In this document: in pieces, positions 1 through 11,480 of the stretch
Numbering within the stretch: position 1 is the stretch's first letter
Layout of the letters: each line of letters opens with the position of its first letter
Assembly (NCBI GenBank): GCA_963556495.2
Contig: OY747707.1
Coordinates: 29,031,871 to 29,095,870, forward strand
Direction: 5' to 3'
Source of the DNA: Valencia hispanica
Lineage: Eukaryota > Chordata > Actinopteri > Cyprinodontiformes > Valenciidae
Length of the DNA: 64,000 nt
Made by a program: the position numbers and the translations under genes
The notes under the pieces: model-generated
Told to the model about the DNA's origin: nothing
The model's input: the letters and a program-made list of their open reading frames with translations, nothing else
Databases searched by the model: none

Positions 1-25
1 ATTGTTTTCTTCTTCTAAAGAAAAA

Positions 26-3000
26 TCAGACATAAGCATTGCTGCCCGTCTTCCTGGTGGTGCTGGAGATGGCAGAGATGCTGCTGTTTCTGCTCCCACT
101 TGAGCTCCTTGATTTCCTAGTTCCTGTGATCTCTGTTCGAGCCGATGACGCATAGCTCTTTCTTGAAGGAACGAATGTGTAGTCAGGGTACTCGGTAGCG
201 GGGTACCTCTCTGGTCTGCGAGGATCAAAATCAACAAATATGCAGTTGCAATTTACAGAGCATTGAAAAGGGGAAGTGTTGAAAAAGAAAACCCCATTTA
301 GAATCCACATTTTACCTTGAGTTGAATGCTTCCCTCCCTGCTAAGATACTGTAAATAAGGCCTCCAGTAAGAAGTAAAGTGGAACCCCCCCAGCCGATAA
401 AGACTCCAACACCTATCTCAAACCTGGTGGGAAACAAAAGAACTACTGAGGTGTTGATTTGTATTTGCAGACAAAATTATGTTTAATATTTAATTTGGTG
501 CACATACTTCTGTTCACTGTAGTTTTGGTTGTCAAACTCTGATCTGATTTTGTTTCCATAATATGAGAACGCCACCATTGCACACATTCCTGAAATAATG
601 CAGGGGCATTACTTTGAATATTCAATCATTAGGTGTAGATCAGTAGGATCTCTCTAGGTTTTTACCTCCTATAAGGTAGTTCATCCCTCCAGCAAAGGTT
701 ACTTTTGCATTTGTTATCTCAGAGCCCCCAATCTTAGTGCACTTCATTCCGACTAAGACTAGGATGGATCCAAAGAAAGCCAAGATAATGGAGATGATGA
801 TGAGAGCCCGGCACATGTGAATGTCCCCTGTTGAAAAGCAGAGCAATTTTAACATGTTTTGTATTGAACCAAGAAACTTGCTCCTTGCTATGAAACAGTG
901 TACTGGAAAAGTATTTATACCCCCTGAACTTTAAATCTCAATGTATTGTGATTTTCTCTCTTAGGCCAACACAACATTGCGCAAAGTAGAAAAAGTGAAA
1001 GGATAAAAAAATACATGGTTTTCTAAAAAGTGAGCCTGTCTGTCTGGTCGGGGCCCTGGCCTGGTGGACTGCTTCGCTACCATGGGGGCTTTGGCGGTCT
1101 GCTTGTCTCCATCCTAGAGGGTATGGGGTCTGCCTCCTGGGTCCCAGGGCTGGTTGCTCTGTTGGGATATCAGTACCTGGACCCCCCACCAAATGGTGGG
1201 CCTATTTCCCCTCCGTCACTCCATGCCAGGCGGATCGATGGCTCCTCACACCAGCTATTGAGTACTTGTATGGATGGAGAAACCTTATATGCACCAGCAT
1301 GCTCATAAACACACACATGTAGGGATTCAGGTGTTTACAGATGCATTCTTGGGCTGAGGTTACCACAACTAGATCTTGTAATAATTGGAACCATGAATGA
1401 CGCTGTTGTTGTATTTATATATCTATTTGTGGGTTGTGGTTGTGTAGTTCTCAGTACGCATGGTTTGGTTTGTTTTGTCATCGTTTCTTTTTCCCTCTCT
1501 CTGCCAACCTGCGGGTGTGGAGGCGGACTGTGATGTTTTCTTGTGCTTTCTACATTCCCCTTCCTCTCTTGTATCTTCAACTCACCCTCTCCCTCTTAAC
1601 TTTTTTCTAGCTCTCTTCATCTTCTTTCTTTTTTCCCTTTTATTCCATCTCTGTCCCTAATATCAGAAAAACCCCATAGCGTTTTCTAATAAATATTTCT
1701 TACATATATATCAAGTGAAGTACTACAACAAAAGCCATAATGCTCCACTTGTGAAAGTAAATCTGTTGGGCTTCTACTTGGTACTCAGACACCAATTCTG
1801 AGTGCCACTCTGCTAGACAGGACACGTAAAAATAAAAAAAGTGAGCCGTGCATTTCTATTTAGCCCCTCAGAAGTCTGATTGAGAACATTAGGAGTTAAC
1901 AGCAATAGAAACACCAAGGAACACAGAAAACAGGTCAGCGAGAAAGTTGTGAAGAAGTTTGATGCAGGTTTTGAACATCTCACAAAAACACTATTGAATA
2001 TATAGTCTGAAATTAAAGAATATTTCACAATTGCAAACCTCCCCAAGTAATTGGGTGTCTAGAGACAAGGCAAGGAGAGTGTTATTCTTAGAAGTAGCCA
2101 GTAGGTCTATAGTGACTCTGGAGGAGCTGCACATTCCCTAGCTCAGGTGGAACAATCTGACTGGATAAATATTAGTTGTACACTCCACAAATCATCCTTT
2201 ATTGAAGAATGTCAAGTAGAAAGCCTTAATTGAAAATAGTATGTAGTTTGTCTCGATTCTTGTAAATGACACAACAAACATCTTGAAGAAGTTGCTTTTA
2301 TCAGATGAAACCAAATGTAAACTCCCTGGACCATGTGCCAAATGATATATGTGGTGCAAAACAAACACTGCACATCACCCTGAACACACCGTTTTAATGG
2401 TGGCATATGGTGGTGGCAGCATCATGAGGGGAAACTGGCCAGAATTGATGAGAAGATGGGTAAAGCTGAATACAGGGCAATCCTGGACGAAAACATGTTA
2501 GAGGTTGCAAAAGATTTGAGACTGAAACGAATGTTCACCTTTAAGCAGGACAATTGAATCTAAATATAAAGCCAGCAATGATGTAGAATAGTTTAGATCA
2601 GTGGTTCTCAACCCTGGTGGTCAACATCCATGGTCCTTGTTTCTCTGCTCTACCACACCTGATTCAAATGTTTGCTTTTCCTCCTATGCCATCAAGTGCT
2701 GCAGAAACCCTGCCAACCACCCATTCATTTAAGTCGGAAGTGTAGCAACAGGGAAACATGAAGGGCAGTAGGTCCAGGGGACCAGGACTGAGAGACGTTG
2801 GTTTAGATCATTACAGAATCTAATTGGGAATGTGTGGCAGGACCTGATACTTGCTGCTCAGAAACCTCATCAGTCCAAATGAGCTCCATGTAGATAGTCT
2901 TTTAGAAAGAATGAGCAAAAGCTTTAGTCTTCATCTTCAAAATTGGTGGAGACATACTTGTAAAACTTGCAGCTATACTAGAGAAAGGTGGTGGTATCAA

Positions 3001-3421
3001 AGCATTAACTCATAGGGATTTACACATGGCATTCCTTGGGTTTCATGTCACAATTATGCACTACTTTGTGATCATCTTTCTCATAAATACCCAATGCAAT
3101 GCATTAAAATTTGTCATTTGTAAGGAGAGAAACCTGAAAAAGCTCAAAGGGTGTGAATACTTTTGCATGGTACTGTATGTTGTACTTACAGTTCAGTGCC
3201 AGCATTGATGGGATTCCCTTGCAGTCAGATACTCCCGTGGAGTCAGAAATGCAGTCCTTCCACAGGTTGGAGAAGTAGTTCGATGTCGTTAGGACAATAC
3301 TGCCGACCTCAGACCAAGTCCAGATCTCAGTGGGCTGCGTGGAACAGACCAGGATCCATCCGGCCACACAGACCACAAAGCAGCCGATCTCTACGTACAT
3401 CACCACAGTCCTGTAACCCAT
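26..3421 (-). CDS. Claudin-10-like protein, gene A (5 exons, 257 aa)
   Basis: This is a four-helix tight-junction protein that would form or line paracellular ion pores. The coding exons on the minus strand are 3421-3190, 827-666, 589-508, 423-316 and 215-26; all introns start GT and end AG, and the sum is 774 bp including the stop. Exon 1 starts at the second in-frame Met (MGYRTVV), which fits the short cytoplasmic N-terminus of claudins. It carries the claudin signature as NLW-K-D-C57 with the paired C67, followed by PSMLALN. Exon 2 has the family block [11 protein letters not shown]. Exon 4 encodes TM4 ([16 protein letters not shown]). The tail ends SNAYV, a PDZ-binding end. The second loop ([11 protein letters not shown]) has lost the FFDP motif. 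Exon lengths 162/82/108 equal those expected for claudin-10. The 3' UTR lies outside the window. The exact paralogue letter cannot be assigned. Confidence 0.93.
1037..1847. mobile_element. Unclassified insertion nested in the Tc1 element
   Basis: About 800 bp interrupt the Tc1 left half. The 12-base string aaaaagtgagcc occurs at 1025-1036 and again at 1836-1847, exactly at the two junctions, which is what a target-site duplication looks like. The inserted DNA is GC-rich at its left (1040-1260) and T-rich at its right (about 1460-1660). It has no convincing open frame, and the 60-90 codon frames inside have no domain. I cannot name its family. Confidence 0.55.
2600..2812. repeat. Small interspersed repeat nested in the Tc1 element
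   Basis: A block of about 210 bp starts with ggttctcaaccctggtgg and ends with ggactgagagacgttgg. Its ends are roughly inverted to each other (ttctcaacc...ctgg against ccagga..gagagacgttgg). It splits the Tc1 transposase remnant, whose similarity resumes with the gaatctaattgggaatgtgtgg segment near 2817. It resembles hAT-type non-autonomous fish elements, but that class is an inference. Confidence 0.4.
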
Positions 3422-5185
3422 GCTGACTCCCCAGGTTCCAGATGAAAAATAACAATCCAAACACCTGAAACTGTGGGACACCTCTGTTTAGACCTGTTCA
3501 ACACTCCCTGCTCACCTCTTCTCTCAGATGGAAAAACCATCCAGCCCTGTTTGTGTACATCATCACATGTTTTGCCTTGAAGCGTACTTCCTGTGTTTTG
3601 TAAAGATCACCTGCAGTAATATGTTTTATGTTTATACCTGGCTGGGAGCCTTCCAGCAGAGTTCAGTTTTGGCCAGCTCTTTCCCTCATTTTATAAAAAT
3701 CGAATATGACACTCTGAGGAAAGACTCATTATCCTCAAGCAAGCGATAATTGTTAGTAATGCGAATGCAGTTCTAGTAAATACCTTGGAGAAAAAACATA
3801 TGATTGACACTTAGTGAAAGCCACAAATCCTTTTTATTATATGGAAATTTACTGATCATAATGACAATACCTGCTATAGTTGAATCACAATATTGAGAGT
3901 AAACATAGCACAATATATATGTTAAAAGCAGTCTAACCTGGATAACAAAAACGCAAAAAACAAGTGTTGATGCTTGTCACACATTGAGAGTTAACTATTA
4001 TCCATAAAAGCTGTCTAACCTGTATGTGAAAATGTCATAATTGAAAAGATATTAAATTAACAAAAGACACCAAATTTTCTTTCTCCTCACTTGTTTGTCT
4101 CAAAACTGACAAGACACATGTATTTTATTTCTTGGAGCAAAAATATCTCCTTTTTTGTTATGTTTCTGATTCTCAACAATAAAAACGCTGTTTCTTGTTT
4201 GTATTTCTAAACACACTGACAGGTTTAATTGGTCAATATCTGATTTGATATCTTGGGTATTTGTTGTTCAGCAAAAGTTTACTATGATTAAAAAGTAACA
4301 TGTAGCTGAAACTAAATTGTTTACGTTTATCTATTCTTGTCCTTTTTGTAATAATGCACATCAGTTGCATCACTTTCTTGCTTTTAAACAAGCCTGATGC
4401 TCTTATCTTAAGCTCAAGAGATTTATCCTCTGTTTTGTTTTATTTTTGCATGTATTTACATAAAAGTACAGTATGTACAGTCATTTATTGAGGAAGATGC
4501 ATACTGTGTATGCTGATTGCTTTTTAGAAGTGCGCCTGACCCATGCAGTTAGTTTCTTCAAATTCTCTAGGAGTTTAAGTTTTCCCATCCATTTTTCTCT
4601 CTCATGGCCAAAGTTAAAGGGGAGAAATTGGGTGAAAATAGAGAGTTTCTCTTTTTTGACTCAGCTATTTCTTCACCATGATAGGTTGGGGAAATTACCC
4701 ACATTGCTGCAGAATAGACCGCATTCTGTCCATTTATCAAATTCTCCATCATTTCATGAACAAGACACTTAGACCTTTGTTTGAGGTAGAGTCTAAGGGG
4801 AGCACATCTCATTTTTCCAATTAAAAAGTCATGACCCCAGACTTACAAGCTGAAACATATTTGAAAAATTTCAGATTCACACTTTTTTTTTTTACTTTTA
4901 TGCTAATCAACATTATCAGTCCTCAAAACAATCCTGGTTTGTTTTCATATACGTTTGAAGATGGTGGAATCCAAGGACTCTTTGCTGGAGGTCTTTCTTA
5001 GCACCTAGACACAAAATTATGGGAATTGAAAAAATCAACTATGAGAGCCTGCATTACTGTGCATTTTAAAACAAAAAAACGTATCAATAGAAAATGCTAT
5101 AAAATCATTGCATCCAGTTTAATTAGATATACACTTTTTTAGAACACTGTTGTAGAACTTTCCAAGTCTTGAAAGAGCTTCAGCG
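3422..5185. other. Intergenic stretch between claudin genes A and B
   Basis: This interval contains the presumed promoter of gene A (just above 3421) and the 3' UTR of gene B (below 5186). It is AT-rich and I see no coding exon or clear transposon in it. Reverse-complement AATAAA candidates for gene B polyadenylation occur at 4439-4444 and near 3831-3836; which one is used cannot be told. Confidence 0.5.
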
Positions 5186-6836
5186 CTACACAAATGCATC
5201 TCTTTCTGACAGTCTTGGTGTAGCCCGAGAGAGCCTTGATATCTTGCTTGATCGTCCTGAGACATAAGATCCATACAGCCGAGAAGGGTCGTAGTATCCT
5301 GTGTACAAACTTCTTCCTCTGTAGGCTGGGGGCATGTATGTCGGTCCACCGTATACCTCTATCACTCCTCTGAAAAGCAAAACCTAAAGTTAATAATCAG
5401 CTTATTGCATAAGAAAGAACAAAAGATGAGTGATTTATATACCTGTCAGGGCAAATTACTCTGATGACCGTCACAGCATACAGAACAGCACCAAAGAAGA
5501 TTAAGAAACATCCCACCAAACCAAGAAATATGGGAGGCCCCAGATAATATCTAAAAAAAAAATGTATATATGAAAAAATTTGAATCAGCATTTTTAATAA
5601 TAAAACTATTTTTATTTTTATTTTTTATATGATAAAAAAAAAGTTATACTGTAATTCTCCCGCTGGTAAGTTGGAAGCAAAAGCTGCTCTAGCGACTCTG
5701 TTGATGTATAAGCAGTACGCAACAAGGTTTGACACACCTGTGTGCAGAGGTTTCATTGAAATCAATAAATTAAATGAAGGCATAACATTTCTTTAATTTT
5801 TTTTCAGAGAAAAACACACCCTGAACTCTTGTACTCACCACCAACAAAATGAAAAACAGCTCCAGAAAAGACCAGCTTGTCTTTGGTTGGTTCTGCTCCG
5901 CCGATATATGTGCACTCCATCCCAACAAAGCAGCACACGACCGCAAAGAATCCAATTGTCAAGCCGCACATTAGCAACCCCCGGACTGCCTGAACATAAT
6001 CTGTCAGCAACACAAAAGTCAAAAATGTTGATGGTTGCACTGTTGCCTTGCACCGAGAAGGTCCTCGGTTTAAATCCTGGCCTTGGTAATTACATTACTT
6101 AAAGTATCCACAGCAGCACAATATTCTGAATTGAGTTTAGTGGTTTGTGAAGAAATTGTGTTAAGCTCATTTTAAGAGCATTAAAAAAGGATTTTGCACA
6201 CATGATGCCTCTCCATTGACATTTTAAGAGGTACCTGAAAACTCATTCAGGCATTGAGATGACATTTTCGGAAAAATCAACAAAGTAGCCATCAGCAGAA
6301 GCAGTTGGTTTATACTCCCTTCTAAAAAGGCTGAACCATGTGAAGAAGCATTTAGAAAATGAATAAAACCCAATCATACTATTTGCTAAAACCAATTGGA
6401 GCATTTAGCAAAGAGCATGGCACCTAACTGATTAGACTGTTTGCTGTTGATGAATCACAGCTAAATAAATATAGGACATTGTTTACACATTCCCACAATT
6501 TGCATCGCTCAGAGTGCATCTCAAGGTTTGTCCTTAAAAAACTGCGAAGTAACAGCCTTTTTAACAGTACAAAAACTTTCTTTTTGCGAAGGAAGACAAC
6601 TTACACCTGACATTCCAGAGGACCCCGTAGTCTCTACAGTTGGCGACAGCAGTGGAGTCGGTGACACAGTCCTTCCACAGGTTGGACCAGTACCAGGCCA
6701 CCTTGATTATGAAGGAACCACCTTGTCCTCCTATCTGGCTGATTCGCCAGTAATCCATTGCCATGGTGCACAGGATGAACAGCCATCCCAAGGAAGAAAT
6801 CAAGAAGCCAAATATTTGGATCAAACGCTTCTTCAT
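5186..6836 (-). CDS. Claudin-10-like protein, gene B (5 exons, 257 aa)
   Basis: This is a second claudin-10-type tight-junction gene. Coding exons on the minus strand are 6836-6605, 6000-5839, 5737-5650, 5550-5443 and 5369-5186, together 774 bp, with GT/AG borders and the family's phase-1 junction after exon 1. Exon 1 (MKKRLIQIFGFLISSLGWLF) gives TM1 and the signature NLW-K-D-C57 with C67. Its first loop has a Gly-rich insert (IGGQGGSFIIKVAW) that the 10b-type exon of gene C lacks. Exon 2 reads VGMECTYIGGAEPTKDKL. Exon 3 is 88 bp rather than 82, giving a second loop RAAFASNLPAGELQYYLGPP without the FFDP motif. TM4 is FLGLVGCFLIFFGAVLY. The tail is Tyr/Ser/Arg-rich and ends RDAFV. The first-loop style resembles the fish-specific claudin-10 paralogues, but the exact letter is not certain. 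Confidence 0.93.
6040..6080 (-). repeat. Fragment of a common teleost interspersed repeat
   Basis: A short block (gttgccttgcaccgagaagg and onward) is the tail of the same repeat that is nearly complete at 37195-37550, here reversed, in intron 1 of gene B. It is a fragment only. Confidence 0.35.
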
Positions 6837-7589
6837 TGCTAAATTGCAGAAATCTGCTAATGGAGCATGTAGCTAAAAAGAATGAAGCTCAGTCGTCTAC
6901 ATTTGAGTCTGAAGCATCCCAAATGTCATAAAAGAAGGTGGAGATAATGACACTGTGTTTGAGTTTTGTTTTGGGTTTTTTTTGTGGCTGAGGGCTGTGG
7001 AACATTGTGTAAGATGTTTATAGTAAACATTCTGGAACATGCCTCTAGTTTTGATTGTTTAACACAACCTCAAGCCAGTCTATTTAAAGGAGGAGCATCC
7101 GATGCTGTGCACACGGAGAGACAACTTTTTAGAAATGCTGTAGGCAAAACCGAAGCCGGTTTCTGGAAAACACATTTTCTTACAACTATCTCAGTATTAA
7201 AGAGGCGGTGACTTAAATTTTCATAAACCTATCCATCTTATAAACTTTTACTTAAAAAGAATGTTATTGACATTAGGTTGACACTTATAACCAATTGCCT
7301 AATTGGTTCCAAGTTGGAAAAAAATATTTTAAAGCAAAAACATTCCACTGAGTTTTACATTTGAAGTAATTGATCACAGGACTTTAACGTTGTTATTTTA
7401 TTGCAGGCCATGTGATGTCAACATGAAAAAAATTTAGATTCAGTTTCAACTGTAACTTCTTTTTTTTCATCTGTTTCTGTTCATAAGTTTTCATCTGAAT
7501 TATGTTGCTAAAATCTGCCACCACCAATGGGGAAGGTTGCAATTCCAGCAGCAAACCTGTGCTAATGCATGAGGTGGTATTTAATGTAC
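6837..7589. other. Upstream region of gene B
   Basis: This interval should contain the promoter and 5' UTR of gene B. It is AT-rich. I see no clear TATA box at a sensible distance, no exon and no classified repeat. Confidence 0.4.
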
Positions 7590-9003
7590 ACTGCTCAAAA
7601 AAATAAAGGGTACACTAAAATAACACATCCTAGATCTGAATGAATGAAATATTCTTATTAAATACTTAGTTTCTCACATAGTTAGATAAAGATTATCAAT
7701 GGAAATCCAAATTATCAACCCATGGAGGTCTGGATTTGGACTCACACTCAAAATGAAAGTGGAAAAACACAGTACAGGCTGATCCAACTTTGATGTAATC
7801 TCCTTAAAACAAGTCAAAATTAGGCACAATGTGCCTTTATGACCTCCCTACAACGTCTGGACATGCTCCTGAGAGATGGCAGATGGTCTCTTGAGGGATC
7901 TCCTCCCAGACCTGGACTGAAGCATCTGCCAACTCCTGGACAGTCTGTGGTGCAAAGTGGAATTGGTGGATGGAGCGAGACATAATGTCCGAGATGTGCT
8001 CAATTGAGGTCTGGGGAACAGACGGGCATTCCATAGCACCAATGCCTTCCTCTTGCAGGAACTGCTGACACACTCCAGCCACATGAGGTCCAGCATTGTC
8101 TTGCATTAAGGGGAACCCAGGGCCAACCGCACCAGCATATGGTCTCACAAGGGGTGTGAGGATCTCATCTCGCTACCTAATGGCAGTCAGGCTACCTCTG
8201 GTGAGCACATGAAGGGCTGTGCGGCCCCACAAAGAAATGCCCCCCCACACCATTACTGACCACCGCCAAACCAGTCATGCTGGAGGATGTTGCAGGCAGC
8301 AGAACATTCTCTAAGGCATCTCCAGACTGTCACGTCTGTCACATGTGCTCAGTGTGAACCTGCTTTTATCTATGAAGAGCACAGTGCGCCAGTGGCGAAG
8401 TTGCTAATCTTGGTGTTCTCTGGCAAATGCCAAACATCCTGCACAGTATTGGGCTGTAAGCACAATCGCCACCTGTGAACGTCGGGCCCTCATACCACCC
8501 TCATGGAGTCTGTTTCTGACCGTTTGAGCAGACACATACACATTTGTGGCCTGCTGGAGGTCATTTTTCAGGGCTCTGGCAGTGCTCCTCCTGTTCCTCC
8601 TAGCTCAAAGTTGGAGGTAGCGGTTCTGCTGCTGGGTTGTTGCCCTCCTACGGCCTCCTCCACGTCTCCTGATGTACTGGCCTGTCTCCTGTTAGCGACT
8701 CCATGCTCTGGACACTACGCTGACAGACACAGCAAACACAGCTTGCATTGATGTGCCATCCTGGATGAGCTGCACTACCTGAGCCACTTGTGTGGGTTGT
8801 AGACTCCGTCTCATGCTACCAATAGAGTGAAAGCACCGTCAGCATTCAAAAGTGACCAAAACATCAACTAGAAAGCATAGGAACTGAGAAGTGGACTGTG
8901 GTCACCACCTGCAGAACCATTCCTGTATTGGGGGTGTCTTGCTGATTGTCTATAATTTCCACCTGTTGTCTATTCCATTTGCACAACACCATGTTGATTG
9001 TCA
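7590..9003 (-). mobile_element. IS630/Tc1-like DNA transposon, inactive (ISRm11-type fish family)
   Basis: The left end starts with the terminal repeat cactgctcaaaaaaataaag, typical of a very widespread fish element. The minus strand encodes its transposase in pieces, the C-terminal part at 8148-7837. That part includes MQDNAGPHVAG, the region around the second catalytic Asp of the DDE triad, and PQTVQELADASVQVWEEIPQ. Upstream pieces ([14 protein letters not shown] and QTVRNRLHEGG-like segments) lie at about 8480-8830. Frameshifts and stops interrupt it. The right terminal repeat is missing, because similarity stops near 9003 at a C-rich tract. The class name is from memory of the family. Confidence 0.75.
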
Positions 9004-9309
9004 GCCCCTCCCCCCAACCCAACCCCCATGCACACACACAGTTAAAAGCATCAGTAAAAAAGGACAATGGGCTGAGTGCAGATGAACCATGCAAGGAATT
9101 GCCATCAGAGGAGCCATCTGCAACGGCAGCAGCAGATCAACAGCAGCAGCCGAGGCACCAACACAGAGCGCCCAGTGGAGGCAAGGCCAAGACCCCCACC
9201 TCCACCCAAGCTCCACCTGGAGAGCACCCAGGCAGCCACAGCCGACCACCGCTCCCGAGGCAGAGGGCTCCCACAGAGGAAACACTGGAACGGGGATTAA
9301 GATAACAAA
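9004..9309. repeat. C-rich and CAG-rich low-complexity segment
   Basis: Between the truncated transposon and the 3' end of the LINE lies a C-rich tract (ccccctcccccc-type, 9005-9040) and then CAG/CAC-rich sequence (9120-9290). Open frames on both strands are proline- or glutamine-biased and unlike any protein. No gene is supported. Confidence 0.5.
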
Positions 9310-11100
9310 TTCAAATATGAAAATAAGCAGTAAATAAATGTGATAAGATTAAATAGTAAAACACTGATAAAATATAATCAAGTAAAACATGCAGAGCAAT
9401 TAAACAGACAATAATAAATAATCAGTTAAAAGGTAGGCTGAAAAGGTGAGTCTTGAGCCTGCTCTTAAAAACATGAAAATTTTCTGCGGCCCTGAGGTCC
9501 TCCGGCAGCCTGTTCCAGAGGTGAGGGTCATAAAACTGGAAAGACGTCTCACCGTGAGTGGGTGTCCTGACTTTTGGGATGACAAGGAGACACCTGCCAG
9601 AGGAGCGCAGAGACCGCAAAGGTTCATATGGTAAAAGCAGGTCAGAAAGATAAGAAGGTCCAAGACCATTGAGACACTTAAAAACCATTAAAATAACCTT
9701 AAAATCAATCCTAAAACTTACAGGGAGCCAATGCAATGAATTTAAAACAGGTATAATGTGTTCCCGCCTCTTCGTCAGGACATGTGCTGCTGAATTTTGT
9801 AGGAGTTGTATACTGGATGTACTCTTTTTGGGAAGACCAGAAAGCAGGGCATTACAGTAATCTATCCTACTGGAAATAAAAGCATGGATCAGTGTCTCCA
9901 TATTGGCCCAAAAGAGAATGGGGCGGACTCTGGAAATGTTCTTTAGATGATAAAAACCTATTTTAGTAATATTTTTAATGTGAGGGATAAAAGTCAGCTC
10001 AGAATCAAAAATCACACCCAGGTTCTTCACTTGTAAAGAAGGGTTAAAAGACAGTGATTGTAATTTTGGTAAAAGTTTCTCTCTCTGAGCCTTGGAACCG
10101 ATGACTAAAACTTTAGTTTTGTCCTGGTTCAGCTGGAGAAAGTTTTCTGCCATCCAGGATTTGATGTATAAAATGCAGTTAAAAAGTGCATCCACTGGCC
10201 GTGTGTCATCAGAAGACATGGAGATGTAAAACTGTGTATCATCAGCATAACTGTGAAAATTAACTCCATGTCTTCTGATGACACCCCCAAGAGGGAGCAT
10301 GTAGAGGTTAAAAAGCACTGGGCCTAAAATTGAACCCTGGGTCACACCACATGTGATCTTGTGGACCTTAGAGGAGCAGGTATCTAAACTTACCATAAAG
10401 GTCCTGTCTAAGAGATAGGATGTGAACCATTTGTGAGCAGGACCAGAGAGGCCAATCTGTTTTAGACGGGTTAAAAGAATAGTGTGGTCCAATGTATCAA
10501 AGGCAGCGCTTAGATCCAGTAGAACCAGCACTGTCACCCTCTGTGCATCTTCAGAAGGGCCGTCTCTGTGCTGTGGCATACCCTGAAAACAGACTGAAAT
10601 TTCTCCAGGACATTTAGTACATTAATAAAATCATTAAGTTGAATTAAAACAATCTTTTCTAAAATTTTGCTTTATAAACAGTATGTTAGATACCGGTCTA
10701 AAATTTTTAAGATAATTAAAATCTTAATTTCTCTTCTTCAAAAGGGCCCCCACTACCGCTCGTTTAAAGGTGGCAGGAAAGACCCCCGTCTGAGGGGAGG
10801 AATTCATCAGGGTTAAAAGGTCATCCCTAAAAGAATAATAAAATTGCTTAAAAAAGAAAGTGGGAATCGGGTCCAAAACACATGTGGTGGGCCTCACTGA
10901 GGAGAAAACATTATCAAGAGTCTCAGCCTCTACCAGGACAAAACTGTCCAGTGTTTCCTCTAGTAGAGACGCACACTCAGATTTTTATAAAATAATGTTA
11001 CTTTGAGAGTATAAAATATTACATCTGATGGTGTCCACCTTCCCTCTGAAGTGGTCTGCGAACTCCTGACAAAGAGTGTTTAAGAGGGTTTTCTGAAATG
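9310..11100 (-). mobile_element. L2/Rex1-type LINE, 5'-truncated, with a long RT fragment
   Basis: A non-LTR retrotransposon lies on the minus strand. An uninterrupted 385-codon frame (10579-9422) covers the catalytic half of reverse transcriptase: LVLLDLSAAFDTLDH (palm motif A), GVTQGSILGPVLF (motif B), HSYADDTQFYI (YADD, motif C) and QLNQDKTKVLVIG (motif D). The C-terminal RLWNRLPEDLRAAENFHVF-type block follows. Upstream RT pieces (PATFKRAVVGALLKKRN near 10740; FQSVFR with HSTETALL near 10570) are in other frames, so small indels separate them. The endonuclease domain is absent. It lies between claudin genes B and C. Confidence 0.85.
9422..10579 (-). pseudogene. Reverse transcriptase fragment of the minus-strand LINE (385 codons)
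   Basis: This frame holds RT motifs A to E, with both YADD aspartates present. The nominal Met start is an artefact: the codons before LVLLDLSAAFD (MPQHRDGPSEDAQRVT) are a shifted reading of the family's HSTETALL region, so a frameshift or short deletion lies near 10540-10580. The frame ends at a stop after FSLPFN, the normal end for this family. The remaining integrity suggests a fairly young insertion. Confidence 0.8.
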
Positions 11101-11136
11101 CAGTAGTAGCAATTTAAACCAGTCCGATAACCCAAC

Positions 11137-11310
11137 ATGTATGTTTTTGAACTTCACAGGGAGCTCAAAATACCTGCAAAGAATCGTCAAAGGGAGAACA
11201 TGCTAGCTTCATGCAGCAGAGCCCCAGACCAGGATTTCAACCTTTTACTTTCTTGCATCAAGGCAATGGTGCTAACAACTGAACAACTGCACCACCAAGT
11301 TTTTAAGATT
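11137..11310 (+). repeat. Partial copy of a common teleost interspersed repeat
   Basis: The sequence gggagaacatgctagcttca through accaggatttcaacctttta and the following catcaaggcaatggtgctaa matches the right half of the fuller copy at 37195-37550 (gggagaacatacaaactcca, ccaggattcgaac, gcaaggcaacagtgctacc). It is diverged and lacks the left half. Confidence 0.55.
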
Positions 11311-11474
11311 TTGATCTTAAGAGATACACATTGCATCTATTTGCAGACATGATGAAAAATCCCTCAAAAAAAGGCTTAAATATCTTTAGCAAACCCACTT
11401 AGAACAAATTCAAATCTAATTAAGTTTTATTCATTTTGATATAAACACAACTAAAAACAATCACCAGTCTCTTT

Positions 11475-11480
11475 TTTATT
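11475..11480 (-). promoter_or_regulatory. cldn10: Candidate polyadenylation signal of cldn10
   Basis: AATAAA occurs on the minus strand about 430 bases after the stop codon of gene C. A second candidate is at 11431-11426. The choice is inferred from distance only. Confidence 0.3.

Larger units (their letters stand above)
896..3175 (+). mobile_element. Degenerate Tc1-like DNA transposon in intron 1 of gene A
   Basis: The left end (cagtgtactggaaaagtatt at 896) and the inverted right end around 3140-3175 match each other as Tc1-type terminal repeats. Between about 1845 and 3110 lie recognisable pieces of a Tc1 transposase reading frame on the plus strand, including the region equivalent to the HHPEHT and GGGSIM blocks near 2360-2430 and the FTFQQDN block near 2535-2555. 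Many stops and indels make it inactive. It is broken by at least two later insertions, at about 1037-1835 and about 2600-2810. The family call rests on similarity to well-known fish Tc1 sequences. Confidence 0.75.

Noticed and set aside
3163..3426. Plus-strand 87-codon frame
   Set aside because: It is the antisense shadow of claudin gene A exon 1.
6528..6842. Plus-strand 104-codon frame
   Set aside because: It is the antisense shadow of claudin gene B exon 1.
8946..9305. Pro/Gln-rich 119-codon frame
   Set aside because: It crosses a transposon end, a C-rich tract and CAG-rich DNA; overlapping frames look equally biased and no domain is visible.
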